A stretch of DNA of 64,000 nucleotides, from NCBI RefSeq assembly GCF_009662475.1, contig NZ_CP045571.1, positions 2,416,501-2,480,500 on the forward strand, in the 5' to 3' direction. Shown piece by piece: positions 17,943 to 26,721 of this stretch. The translations under genes were made by a program, and so were the position numbers. This stretch comes from Acidithiobacillus thiooxidans ATCC 19377 (GTDB lineage Bacteria; Pseudomonadota; Gammaproteobacteria; Acidithiobacillales; Acidithiobacillaceae). The stretch's first letter is position 1. The number at the start of each line of letters is the position of its first letter. The notes beneath the pieces were generated by a model, which was not told the origin of the DNA, ran no database searches, and was given only the letters and a program-made list of their open reading frames with translations.

Positions 17943-18809
17943 TATCCATCCAGCCTTCAGAATTGGCGGCAGTGAACCGCTGGTCTTGTTTCGGGCATAC
18001 TCTGGAAGTTGAACATGTTCCGAAAGGACTCTGGCTTTGGAGTCTAAATAGACTGGAAAACCAGAGTACAAAGGCCAATGGTGGTTGAGAATGGCGCGGG
18101 AACCAGACCTGCTCTCAGTGTATAGCATATCCGGCAATGGTTGGGTTTACCTGTGGGTGTCGGAATAGCTGCGACCGAACCATCATGCTGAATTAACCCA
18201 GTCAGGGGCCCGTATTTTTCTCCACGTGAAAAATAATAGCTTTAGCACCCATGAATGGCGAAAAACGGCTCATAGAGTAGACCGCTCACGTCGAGGAGCT
18301 GTTTTTTGCGTTCCGAAAATAATGGCGTAAATATATCATACATAAACATCTTATTTTGCTTTTCTTAAAATACTCCCCCCTCTAGGTTTATCGAATGCAA
18401 TTTTATTAGCACAGAAAAAACCACAAAAAAACTCTGTTAAAAGATAGTCGGTTAACGATGTTTTCGTGTTGCTGATGACTTTTCCTCCGGGCGTGTTGGA
18501 GAGCGTTCGGCTATGCCAATTATTGGAGATAAACATCCCTATTTCCATCTTACACAATCGCCACAGTAATCTGCATTTAGGCTCATTGGAAAAATATCTA
18601 AGAGATCCTTCAAATATCAGTTTCTACAGAATGCATGGCCAAATGGCTATCTTCCATAATTTCAATGAACATCCTCGTTGTGCTTCAGTCTTGTGCTGCA
18701 TCAAAAGGTACCTATTGGTATGGATTGTTGGACCTCTCGCTTTTGATTCCTGCGCAATTTTTTTTGCTAAGCAGTGCGGCATAGCAGTCAGGTTTGTGCT
18801 TGTTGCTAT
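17943..18809. other. AT-rich stretch, no convincing gene
   Basis: About 870 bases of low-GC DNA with several frames but no ribosome site or recognisable product. It includes a palindromic TATTTTTC / GAAAAATA pair near 18210-18232, and a frame at 17885-18088 overlapping the end of the previous gene. A plus-strand frame at 18466-19041 has 191 codons but an amino-acid composition typical of chance reading. Confidence 0.4.
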
Positions 18810-18909
18810 TTGTCACCATATTGTCACCATATTAGTGCCATTTGTCGTCATGCCAATGAATGTCACCATTTTGTCTATTTTTAAACACCAAATTGGTGAC
18901 ATTCATTGG
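18810..18909. repeat. cluster of TGTCACCA repeats with a long inverted repeat
   Basis: TTGTCACCATA occurs twice in tandem (18810-18820 and 18821-18831), followed by degenerate copies at the same 11-base step. A 21-base inverted repeat follows (18853-18873 against 18889-18909, 20 of 21 pairs, loop 15 bases); its arms begin CCAATGAATGTCACCA and hold the same TGTCACCA core. The 11-base phasing places repeats on one face of the helix, as in iteron or operator arrays. The binding protein is unknown. Confidence 0.7.
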
Positions 18910-19271
18910 ATATGCACGAACCACCACATGTGTTGGATGGATCTTGCGGATTATATTTACCATAAGAGTGATTTTCTTCGAGATTGCGCTCGAATGATTA
19001 CAACAATATGGGACGATGCGGAAACAAAAGATAGGCTATAAATTCATGGATTATAACGAGACAAAATGGAAAAAAGGTCTATCAATTATCGAGATTTAAA
19101 AAATACGATCATATATCCACCAAGAAGTAAGATGAAAACTTTTGGAAGGACTATGATCGCATGGAAGAGGCCTACGAATACGCCGTGCTGGCTTTTTACT
19201 CACGAATCAACAACAAATTACTCCACTCGCATAACTTTCTGATATTAGGAGTTACAGAGAATAGTAAATAT

Positions 19272-19319
19272 CTCCCTGCAAAGCCGGGAGCTTTAGTTCA
19301 TGAGCCGCTCAAAGCGGCT
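19272..19319. repeat. two adjacent hairpins, possible end of the IS200/IS605 element
   Basis: CTCCC/GGGAG (19272-19276 and 19286-19290) and AGCCGCT/AGCGGCT (19303-19309 and 19313-19319, loop CAA) lie about 60 bases beyond the 3' end of the transposase gene. IS200/IS605 elements carry subterminal hairpins recognised by TnpA, so this is the likely right end. No tnpB is present here. Confidence 0.45.
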
Positions 19320-19377
19320 TAAAACGGGGACGCTAACGCGGCCACTCAGTTTTGGCGCCACCACTGGGTGGCACGGA

Positions 19378-19797
19378 TCAGCTCCATATGTTCAACTGAT
19401 CTACTCGTTCATCCTCTTTCTCCTGATAGCGAATATAATACCGAATCATCGCTTCATCTCTGCCCACCGTCGATACAAAATATCCGCGCGCCCAAAAATG
19501 CTGACCCACGGACTTACGCTTCCGTTCACCGTAAGTCCGTGCTAAATGGATCGCGCTCTTGCCCTTGATGTAACCCACCACACTGGATACTGCGTACTTC
19601 GGCGGTATCGAAATCAGCATAGGCCCATGGTCAACCATCAGATGTCCTTCTTCTATCCGGCTTTCCTTATGCCGGGACAAAGCCCGAAATACCTCTCCAA
19701 GATCATTCCGTAACTGACCATACAACACCCTACGTCGGCACTTCGGAATAAATACTATGTGATATTTACACTCCCACCTGCTGTGCCTTAGGCCCAA
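19378..19797 (-). pseudogene. tnpA: IS200/IS605-family TnpA (Y1 transposase) with altered HUH motif
   Basis: 139 residues matching IS200 TnpA over its length (YHIVFIPKCRRRVLYG near the start, IPPKYAVSSVVGYIKGKSA in the middle, GYFVSTVGRDE late). The single catalytic Tyr of the last helix is present (IRYYIRYQE, near 120). The HUH metal site, normally D-H-V-H, here reads D-H-G-P at 56-59, so the second His is lost and the enzyme is predicted inactive. No frameshift is present, so the reading frame alone would not reveal the damage. Confidence 0.8.
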
Positions 19798-20236
19798 TAT
19801 CTCGTCGATCGGTTTCTACTTCGTCGTGTGCTTGGCGGCTCACAGCGTCGGTTCTCCGATGGACGCCACTATATGTCAAACATCTACTGTCACCCCGGCA
19901 GAGCCAGGGAATTTCCTGTTTTTCGTTAAAAGTAACTTATAGAAACGCATTTTTATTGAGATTTTATGATTACAGTTGTGATACTGAGGTGGCTTTTGAA
20001 TAGATTTCCATGAAAATTTTTAATGCTCTATAAAAAATTTAAAACAGACGGACGGATGGCAAGTGACAAAGCCGCCTACTCGGCATATCATTGATTAGCA
20101 AATAATAAACTTAAAATAAGAGCACGGTTTGGGTGCGTGCTGGTAGCATAATGTTTATTATAATCAATGTAGTTGGCTAGGTATCAACAGGGAAGAGTGT
20201 TGATGGGTAGCTTGGCGATAAGTATGGGGTAACAAA
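19798..20236. other. intergenic stretch, no gene seen
   Basis: 440 bases of mostly AT-rich sequence upstream of the IS200 transposase. The left end of that element should lie within the first 100 bases but was not located exactly. No gene is supported. Confidence 0.35.
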
Positions 20237-20527
20237 TTGCAGTTTTCCGGTGTGCGGGACTTTGATCTGGTCCAATCCAGCAGCGCCTTGCGGGATTCAT
20301 TGCTGCAGAACTGGGCGGCCGGCGGAGATGTAACACATTGTTATCTGGCAGTATTTACATTTTTCGGTAATACGGCTCCGGATGGCCCCGGCTTTGCCAT
20401 AGCGGTTCGCACTGGCCAGCCAAAGAGCTTTTATATGCCTCCCCAGGTCGAAAAAAATCCTGAAAACAGTATCCCGGATTCAGGGCAATGGTACGCCGTG
20501 TTTAACATGCCCGGCAATATGATTTGA
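20237..20527 (+). CDS. hypothetical protein, possibly a fragment
   Basis: 96 residues in a higher-GC patch than its surroundings, starting at a TTG. There is no signal or membrane segment. The sequence (GFAIAVRTGQPKSFYMPPQVEKNP) looks protein-like but matches no family I know. It may be the truncated end of a larger gene carried by the island. No clear ribosome site is visible. Confidence 0.35.
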   Translation: MQFSGVRDFDLVQSSSALRDSLLQNWAAGGDVTHCYLAVFTFFGNTAPDGPGFAIAVRTGQPKSFYMPPQVEKNPENSIPDSGQWYAVFNMPGNMI

Positions 20528-20836
20528 TTGGGCAATATGCCATCCATAATGGGAAAATGTATTGCATTCATATCTCTCCGCCCACAAACTCAAACTGACG
20601 GTGGCCTTTTTTGCGGGGGTTTGCTACACCCCGATCATAATCACGATATATCACCTTGGATGGCGTCCAATTTAGACTTGGCATTATTGCTGGAATGACT
20701 TCTATCCGGTCTATGAGGCATCCCAATGAGATACTTTATAGGCTTTTATAACAATTTTATTGTATTTATTTTTTGACTATATGTTTGATAGTCAAAAAAA
20801 TGCAACGGAAGGGACTTTTTTGGGTCATATGGGGTT
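20528..20836. other. intergenic stretch with a palindrome downstream of the integrase
   Basis: About 310 bases without a gene. It contains a perfect 12-base inverted repeat, TTTTTTGACTAT (20769-20780) and ATAGTCAAAAAA (20788-20799), with a seven-base loop. The T run is on the 5' arm in both directions, so this is not a normal terminator. It could be a recombination or regulatory site of the island. Confidence 0.5.
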
Positions 20837-21901
20837 TCAGTCCAATCTTTTGGCCAGATCTTCAGCTTTTAAGTGAGTGTACCGCTTCAACATCTGCAAG
20901 GTCTTGTGGCCGGTAATTGCAGACGCTTCCATTGGGTTGAAGCCTTTTTCAAAAAAACGGCTAGTGGCTTCGTGTCGCAGGTCGTGAAAATGCAAGTCCT
21001 CGATGCCAGCACGGGCGCAGTTACGGGCAAAGGCTTGTTTTATCGCCTCGTATGTTGTTCCAAATACGCGGCCATCGTCATGTGACCGGGGCAATTCCTG
21101 CAGCAACTGAATGGCCCGACTGGATAAAGGAACTGTTCGTGCGTCGCCATTTTTCGTCTTGGTCAGGTGTGCCGTGCGTTTTTTTAAATCAATGTCTGAC
21201 CATTGCAAGCCATCGCTGACTTTCGTTTTAACCTTGTTCCCTTCGGCATCTTTCAGATACCTCCATGTTTCCAGTATTTCACCGGCCCGCATGGCGGTTT
21301 CAATCGCAAATAGAATTGCGGGACGCAACCATGCGGTCAACCCTTCGTCGCACGCAGCCAGCAGACGTGTTTCTTCGTCATCAATTAATCGCCTATCTCT
21401 GCCTTGGGGCAACTTGGGTTTGCGGACCAATTCAACTGGGTTGTCTAAAGAGGACATCCGCCACTCTTTCTTTGCGACATTGTATAAATTGGAAAGCAGG
21501 GCAAGATGAAGCCTGATCGTGTTTGGCCCCTTCCCTTCGGCTTCCATCTCTTTTATTGACATTGCCACATCCTGCCCCTCAATGGATGCCATAAAGCGCT
21601 TTGCAATGGGGCGTTTTTGCCATTGCCTCAGATAGCCTATTTCTCGATCTCCGCTTTTCTTAGTTGGGATGATTTCTTGAGCGTAACGATTAAGCGCATC
21701 CTTGAGCGTGGTATGTTCTGCTTCACTCCGGTCCCGCCAGATGCCCTTGTCCATTTCGTTTTCAATGGACCGTGCCCATTGCTCTGCATCTTTTTTCTGT
21801 CGGAAGGTTTTGGAACTTGTGGGGTATCCCTTTCGGATTACCCGCGCTTGCCAGCCAATTAGGTTCTTGTCCCGGTCATAACGAGGGCCAATGGATGCCA
21901 T
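20837..21901 (-). CDS. int: tyrosine recombinase / phage-type integrase
   Basis: 354 residues with a full catalytic set: R205 (AMRAGEIL), H306 and R309 (HDLRH), H332 (GHKT) and Y341 (RYTHL). The N-terminal region (residues 1-60) resembles the AP2-like arm-binding domain, and 65-150 the SAM-like core-binding domain. The gene ends the accessory region and starts 113 bases from the 3' end of tRNA-Thr, the usual position for an island integrase that uses the tRNA 3' end as attachment site. All key residues are present, so it may be active. Confidence 0.92.
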   Translation of the reverse strand: MASIGPRYDRDKNLIGWQARVIRKGYPTSSKTFRQKKDAEQWARSIENEMDKGIWRDRSEAEHTTLKDALNRYAQEIIPTKKSGDREIGYLRQWQKRPIAKRFMASIEGQDVAMSIKEMEAEGKGPNTIRLHLALLSNLYNVAKKEWRMSSLDNPVELVRKPKLPQGRDRRLIDDEETRLLAACDEGLTAWLRPAILFAIETAMRAGEILETWRYLKDAEGNKVKTKVSDGLQWSDIDLKKRTAHLTKTKNGDARTVPLSSRAIQLLQELPRSHDDGRVFGTTYEAIKQAFARNCARAGIEDLHFHDLRHEATSRFFEKGFNPMEASAITGHKTLQMLKRYTHLKAEDLAKRLD

Positions 21902-22014
21902 TTTTCGTTCTCCTGCTCAATCATACTTGTGATGCATTTGAGCATTTATTGAGCGAAAATTCAATTTGGCAAAGAAAAAGGACTTATCCATAAGCATAAG
22001 TCATTGTTTTAATT

Positions 22015-22090
22015 TGGTGCTGGCGAGAGGAATCGAACCCCTGACCCACTGATTACAAATCAGTAGCTCTACCGACTGAGCTACGCCAGC
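22015..22090 (-). tRNA. tRNA-Thr(UGU), CCA encoded
   Basis: Reading the minus strand, acceptor GCTGGCG pairs with CGCCAGC, discriminator A and encoded CCA. The anticodon stem-loop ACTGA-TTTGTAA-TCAGT gives anticodon TGT (UGU). The D arm (AGCTCAGTCGGTAGAGCT) and the T arm with GGTTCGATTCC are normal. It is the probable attachment site of the neighbouring integrase; no second copy of the 3' end was found elsewhere in the window. Confidence 0.96.
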
Positions 22091-22234
22091 ATCTCGGATA
22101 CTGAATTATATCTTGATGCCACGCCCTGTGGCAACGCATCATACCGCCATGAGCACAGTAATCCGTTACACTCGAAGCCAGACCATGCTTTCTCGGGCCA
22201 TTTGACGCATTTAATCATAGTGAGGCGGTTCTAC

Positions 22235-24208
22235 ATGCATAATCGTCGTACCTTCCTGAAATTTGCCGGACTGAGTGGAGTGGCGCTGCCGGTTGCGGGT
22301 ATTGCTTTTTACTCTCACAACCTGATCTCTCGGGCTTTTGCAGGTTCAGAGCTGTCACTGCTGCATGGACAATATTCCACCTCGTGGATTGGCAACAGCT
22401 TTGCCGGAAAGGGTCAAAACGGTTCCGGTCGCTGGGTTCAGGATGAAATTGTGGCCATGACTGTCACGGATGATGGTACCGTGCTGACCGCATCCTTGTG
22501 GGATGAGGCTGGGCGTTGTACCGGCCTATATCGGGACAATGATACCAATGTCCAATGTCTCATGGCCGATGGGGAAGTCCGTTCAAGGGCCTGGGGTTGG
22601 GGCACCGCAGGAACCAGTGTAGCCGTAATCGGCCATCTGCTTTTTATCACCAATACTGCAGGGGACTTATTACAATTTTATTGGAGCGATCCACACAATA
22701 TTCAATCGGCCATTAAATACCAGGCGCACAGCAAATCCGGATTGGCACTCGCCATGGCAGGACGCGCAGAAACCCTGGCCTTGGCCCTCAAAGGAGGCGG
22801 CATTCAGATCCGCAATCCGCAGGATATGAGCGTCCGCAACACCCTTCCATTATCGGATATCACCGGCCTCGCCATCGACTCGAAAAACTCCTTGTGGGTG
22901 ATACAAAAAGGGCAAATCCTGCATTATGGTTTGGATGGTCAGATATTGCCCAGTCGGATTGGCAATGTGGCCAAAGCTACGGCTATTTCCATCGATAAAA
23001 ATGATGTTCTGCTGATTTGCGATAATGGTCCGGATCAACAGGTACTGAGTTATACCCTCTCTTCTAAACCACAACTCAATCAGCGTTATGGGGTTCAGGG
23101 TGGGCTGCGGGCGGGCACACCGGGAAAAATGGCTGCCAACAAGTTTTTTGCCCTGCGCGGGGCCGGCCTGGATGCTGCTGGTAATCTTTATGTCGGCATG
23201 TGTTTTGGACCCAATTCCAATTCTCCGGTGCTTATTCGTTCTTTAAACCCCCAGCAGCAATTGCGTTGGGAGTTATCAAAATATGCCTGGGTGACCGCTT
23301 TCTGTTTTGACCCCCGCAGTGATGGCACAGTGGTTTATGGTCCTGAATCCATTTTTTCCTATGAGCCTGACCAGGAGCCCGGCAAAGGCTGGCAGGCAGA
23401 GGCCATTACTCTGGACGCTGTGCGCTACCCTGATGATCCACGCATTATGGGCAAAGATGCCTGCTCCACCGAACTACGCCATCTGCAGGGGAAAAGACTG
23501 CTGTACACCATGGGACAAACCGGAGGCGGATACGACTTATACGCCTTTGAACCGGCCCCAAGCCAAATTGCCCATCATGTGGCCAGCCTCAAGGGCGATG
23601 GATTTGCCTGGAACGTGGACGCGGAAGGGGGTATCTGGCGTGGGCAAACACCCGATCAAAACATCTGGCATTATGCCTTTGCTGCTTGGTCTGATGCGGG
23701 CATTCCCCGTTTTAAATCTCCGGTAAAATATCCGGTGCCCGAATTATTTACCCGGGTGACTCGTGCACATTATGACAGCAGCAGCGATAGTCTCTATATC
23801 GGTGGCTACACCGCCAATAAAGGCAAAAAAAGCTGGGGGCTGATAGGCGCAGTCGTCGCGCGCTATGATCACTGGAAAAGCGGAAAAGCGCAATTTCGCT
23901 GGGCGGCCAATATGCCCGAAGACGGACATGGCTTACCACCAAAAGCATTTGATATTGCCGGTGATTATCTGTTTACCATCGCCGTATTTCCCACCGCAGG
24001 CAAGGATGCGGTAGTAACTATTTTCCGCCTCGACAATGGGGCAAAGGTAGGGAACATTTCACCGGGAGCGGCGGTGGGCAATCAAAGCGGTTGGGTGGAC
24101 ATGATTCACGCTGTTCATGCCCTGCGCCGGAAAAACGGGCAGTACCTGATCATGGTCGAAGAAGATGCTCGCGGTAAAAATATTGTTTATCAGTGGACAC
24201 CGGCCTAA
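22235..24208 (+). CDS. Tat-exported beta-propeller protein of unknown function
   Basis: 657 residues from ATG 22235, chosen because GAGG lies nine bases upstream and the twin-arginine signal then starts at the N-terminus (NRRTFLKFAGLSG, hydrophobic core, cleavage probably after ISRAFA). The mature part consists of repeated short beta units (AIDSKNSLWVIQKG, GLDAAGNLYVGM), like NHL or YVTN propellers. Tat export suggests folding, perhaps with a cofactor, in the cytoplasm. No cofactor-binding motif is evident. The stop overlaps the convergent neighbour by four bases. Function unknown. Confidence 0.7.
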   Translation: MHNRRTFLKFAGLSGVALPVAGIAFYSHNLISRAFAGSELSLLHGQYSTSWIGNSFAGKGQNGSGRWVQDEIVAMTVTDDGTVLTASLWDEAGRCTGLYRDNDTNVQCLMADGEVRSRAWGWGTAGTSVAVIGHLLFITNTAGDLLQFYWSDPHNIQSAIKYQAHSKSGLALAMAGRAETLALALKGGGIQIRNPQDMSVRNTLPLSDITGLAIDSKNSLWVIQKGQILHYGLDGQILPSRIGNVAKATAISIDKNDVLLICDNGPDQQVLSYTLSSKPQLNQRYGVQGGLRAGTPGKMAANKFFALRGAGLDAAGNLYVGMCFGPNSNSPVLIRSLNPQQQLRWELSKYAWVTAFCFDPRSDGTVVYGPESIFSYEPDQEPGKGWQAEAITLDAVRYPDDPRIMGKDACSTELRHLQGKRLLYTMGQTGGGYDLYAFEPAPSQIAHHVASLKGDGFAWNVDAEGGIWRGQTPDQNIWHYAFAAWSDAGIPRFKSPVKYPVPELFTRVTRAHYDSSSDSLYIGGYTANKGKKSWGLIGAVVARYDHWKSGKAQFRWAANMPEDGHGLPPKAFDIAGDYLFTIAVFPTAGKDAVVTIFRLDNGAKVGNISPGAAVGNQSGWVDMIHAVHALRRKNGQYLIMVEEDARGKNIVYQWTPA

Positions 24209-25170
24209 TGCTGCAGATCAGGCGGTGCTTCATGATGACGGTGTAATCCTATCCACAACAAGGCACCCGGCAGACTGGTCAGGACCATGGTGAAGCCGAG
24301 CAACAGGGAAAGCGCCAAAGCCTGATCATGCCCCATGTGCAAATAGCCCAGATAGAAAACCATCAGGCCTTCTCGCAGCCCCCAACCGGCAAAGGATATG
24401 GGCAGGGCCAGAAACAGACTGATTACCGGCCACACTACCCAGAGTGCTACGGCGTCCGGGGCCTCGCCAAGAGCATGGGCGAGTAGCCAGAAGGTCAGAA
24501 CTGATATGCACTGAATCGTAAAAGACAGAACAATGGTCGCGCTCAATGCCAGACGATGGCGCAGCAGTGCGCTCATCCCCAACCGAATATCATGAAGCTT
24601 GTCGCCGAGTTTTCCGGAAATTTTTTCGAGAAAATTCAGTAGCGGGCTTAAAATGAGAAGAACAATCAGTGCATAGGCATATAGCAGAATCCCGATGGTC
24701 CAGCCCATTTGCGGGAGCAGCCCCACCCTTGCTCCACCCAGAGCAAAGGCGACCGCTGCAATGACAATCAAAGCGCCCATCCCCATAAAGCGGTCACCAA
24801 AAACCGCTGCAAGCGCCAGCGGCATGGAACCGGTTTGCTGACGGGTGTACCAGGCACGAATCACATCACCGGAAACCGCCCCGGGCAATACCTGATTAAA
24901 ATAGGCCCCAACCCAATTCAGCCGCAACAACCAGAGGATGGGAGCCGTGCGCTCCATAGCCAAGAGAATAATGCGCCAGCGAATAACCGATACCGATAAA
25001 TTCAGAGCATAGGAGGCCATGGCCGCGACAAACCACCAGGGCCGCATTTCTGCAAAACGTTGACTGAGCGACGGCCAGTTGGTGTTATGCAAAAGCCAGA
25101 ACAGAACGCCAATGGTAAAAACAATTTGTAACAGCAGTTGCCATCGGGTGTGGAGTTTTTTTCGGGACAT
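24205..25170 (-). CDS. flippase-like integral membrane protein (UPF0104 / LPG synthase membrane-domain family)
   Basis: 321 residues with about eight helices. The segment VGAYFNQVLPGAVSGDVIRAWY near residue 90 and the late FAGWGLREGLMVFYLGYL are typical of the lysylphosphatidylglycerol-synthase transmembrane family. Without the soluble synthase domain, such proteins are thought to move lipids or lipid-linked intermediates across the inner membrane. It lies 34 bases downstream of pabB on the same strand and may share its transcript. Confidence 0.8.
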   Translation of the reverse strand: MSRKKLHTRWQLLLQIVFTIGVLFWLLHNTNWPSLSQRFAEMRPWWFVAAMASYALNLSVSVIRWRIILLAMERTAPILWLLRLNWVGAYFNQVLPGAVSGDVIRAWYTRQQTGSMPLALAAVFGDRFMGMGALIVIAAVAFALGGARVGLLPQMGWTIGILLYAYALIVLLILSPLLNFLEKISGKLGDKLHDIRLGMSALLRHRLALSATIVLSFTIQCISVLTFWLLAHALGEAPDAVALWVVWPVISLFLALPISFAGWGLREGLMVFYLGYLHMGHDQALALSLLLGFTMVLTSLPGALLWIGLHRHHEAPPDLQH

Positions 25171-25204
25171 GCCTGACTTTCAAAAGTGAATCAAGGGTCG
25201 GACT

Positions 25205-26596
25205 CTATGCGAGACCGCGCAGTGCTGCAAGTTCCCGATGGAACAAAGCCACCTTGTCCAGGCTTTCCTGATACTCCGCAGTAGCCACAGAGTCCGAGAC
25301 AATGCCTCCACCTCCCCAGAACTGCAGTTCTCCCTGGCTGGCCGTGATGGTACGGATAGCAATATTCATATCCATTCTTCCACTGCGGTCGATATAACCG
25401 ATGCTGCCACAATAAAGGCCGCGCGATGCGGCTTCGAGTTCATGGATGATTTCCATGGCACGACGCTTGGGCGCACCCGTGATGGACCCTCCCGGAAAGC
25501 AGGCAGCCAATGCGTGAAGGGGGTCTAATCCATCCTGTAATTGGGCTTCCACCACACTGACCAGATGATGGACCTGGGCGTTGGATTCCAGACCACAAAG
25601 CTGGGTCACCTGCATGGAACCTGTTTTCGCTACCTTACCCAGATCATTGCGCAGCAAATCCACAATCATCACATTTTCCGCACGATCCTTGGGGCTATGC
25701 AGCAGGTCTTCGGCCAGGCGGATATCCTGCACAGCATCTGCAGAGCGGGGCCGTGTCCCTTTGATGGGCCGAACCTGCATTTGTCCCTGGCGGACCTGCA
25801 GCAATCTCTCTGGGGAAAAGCTCAATGCACTCCCCCAGGGAAAGCACAGATAAGCCGAAAAAGCTGCCGGATTCATTGATCGCATCTGCTGATATAAATA
25901 CCAGGGTGAGCCACTAAAGGCGGCAGAAAACTTTTGTGCCAAATTGATCTGATAACAATCACCGGCGTGAATATAAGCCTCCACCTGACGAAAAGCCTGG
26001 TGATATTGGGCGGGAGACCATTGTGCTTGCACCGCTCCGTGCGTCTGGAACACCGGCCATAGGGCAGGCTCCCGGACAGCTGCCAATCGGGCTTCCCATT
26101 GTAAACGTACACTGGCCATCTGATCTTCCGGGGCAAGCAGCCAGGAACAAGACTCCAGATGGTCAACCATGAAGGCCGTATCGTAAACGCCAAAGGCTGC
26201 TTCGGGCCAGGTCGCAGTCGCGGACATTGCAAGCCCCTGCTCCGCCAAAGCAAAATCATAAGCCAGGTAACCCAGAACCCCGCCGGTAAAGGGCAGATCT
26301 TCGCCCTGAGGCAACTGCGTTGCAGGCAGATTGGCAAGACTTTCCCGCAAGACCTGCCACAATGAAGATGTCGAAAGCTGTGCGGGCTGATTGCCATCGG
26401 CCACCCACAATTGTCCTTGATGCTGCCAGATACGGCGACGCGGTTGCGTCACCATAATGCTGTATCTCCCCTGCCCTGGCGTCCGGGCACTACTATCCAG
26501 CCACTGCGACCAATCTGTTTCGGCAAGACTTGCAAATACCTTCTCAAGACGATCGGGATAGGCCAAAGCACAGCAAACCAAGGGAGACAACGTCAT
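25205..26596 (-). CDS. pabB: aminodeoxychorismate synthase component I
   Basis: 463 residues, the normal length for PabB, which makes 4-amino-4-deoxychorismate from chorismate for folate synthesis. Chorismate-binding motifs are clear in the C-terminal half: PIKGTRPRSADAVQD, a DLLRNDLGKVAKTGSMQV stretch, FPGGSITGAPKRRAMEII and GLYCGSIGYID. PIKGT (rather than PIAGT) and the sequence as a whole favour PabB over anthranilate synthase TrpE. The glutaminase partner PabA is not in the window. Confidence 0.9.
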   Translation of the reverse strand: MTLSPLVCCALAYPDRLEKVFASLAETDWSQWLDSSARTPGQGRYSIMVTQPRRRIWQHQGQLWVADGNQPAQLSTSSLWQVLRESLANLPATQLPQGEDLPFTGGVLGYLAYDFALAEQGLAMSATATWPEAAFGVYDTAFMVDHLESCSWLLAPEDQMASVRLQWEARLAAVREPALWPVFQTHGAVQAQWSPAQYHQAFRQVEAYIHAGDCYQINLAQKFSAAFSGSPWYLYQQMRSMNPAAFSAYLCFPWGSALSFSPERLLQVRQGQMQVRPIKGTRPRSADAVQDIRLAEDLLHSPKDRAENVMIVDLLRNDLGKVAKTGSMQVTQLCGLESNAQVHHLVSVVEAQLQDGLDPLHALAACFPGGSITGAPKRRAMEIIHELEAASRGLYCGSIGYIDRSGRMDMNIAIRTITASQGELQFWGGGGIVSDSVATAEYQESLDKVALFHRELAALRGLA

Positions 26597-26672
26597 GATC
26601 CTGCCAAAAATATCGCCAAATAGAGCTTCGTAGCATAAGCGATGAAAAGCCCTTTGCCCACGAGCTCTTGAC

Positions 26673-26692
26673 TACCGACCGATCGGTCGGTA
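26673..26692. promoter_or_regulatory. 20-bp perfect palindrome, TetR-type operator
   Basis: TACCGACCGATCGGTCGGTA is a perfect palindrome of the ACCGACCG-CGGTCGGT class bound by many TetR/AcrR repressors. It lies 30 bases upstream of the outer-membrane channel gene start and 77 bases from the pabB start. It could control either gene, more likely the channel gene. No TetR gene lies within the window, so the repressor must act from elsewhere. Confidence 0.75.
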
Positions 26693-26721
26693 TTGTCTGG
26701 AATCTCCTTCAGGCTCAGGAA

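Noticed and set aside
17885-18088. Frameshifted continuation of the helix-turn-helix gene
   Set aside because: The gene ends naturally at 17942; the overlapping frame shows no matching domain.
18466-19041. 191-codon plus-strand frame in the AT-rich island
   Set aside because: No ribosome site, chance-like composition (many Cys, His and Ile), and it spans the repeat array; I see no protein family.
19260-19377. Guide RNA (omega RNA) of an IS605 TnpB
   Set aside because: Hairpins resemble an IS200/IS605 end, but no tnpB gene or remnant is present.
20769-20799. Palindrome as integrase terminator
   Set aside because: T run is on the 5' arm and A run on the 3' arm in both directions, which is wrong for rho-independent termination.
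22015-22090. Second attachment copy of the tRNA-Thr 3' end to the left
   Set aside because: Looked for the last 20 or so tRNA bases elsewhere in 1-22000 and did not find them by eye; an exact search is needed.
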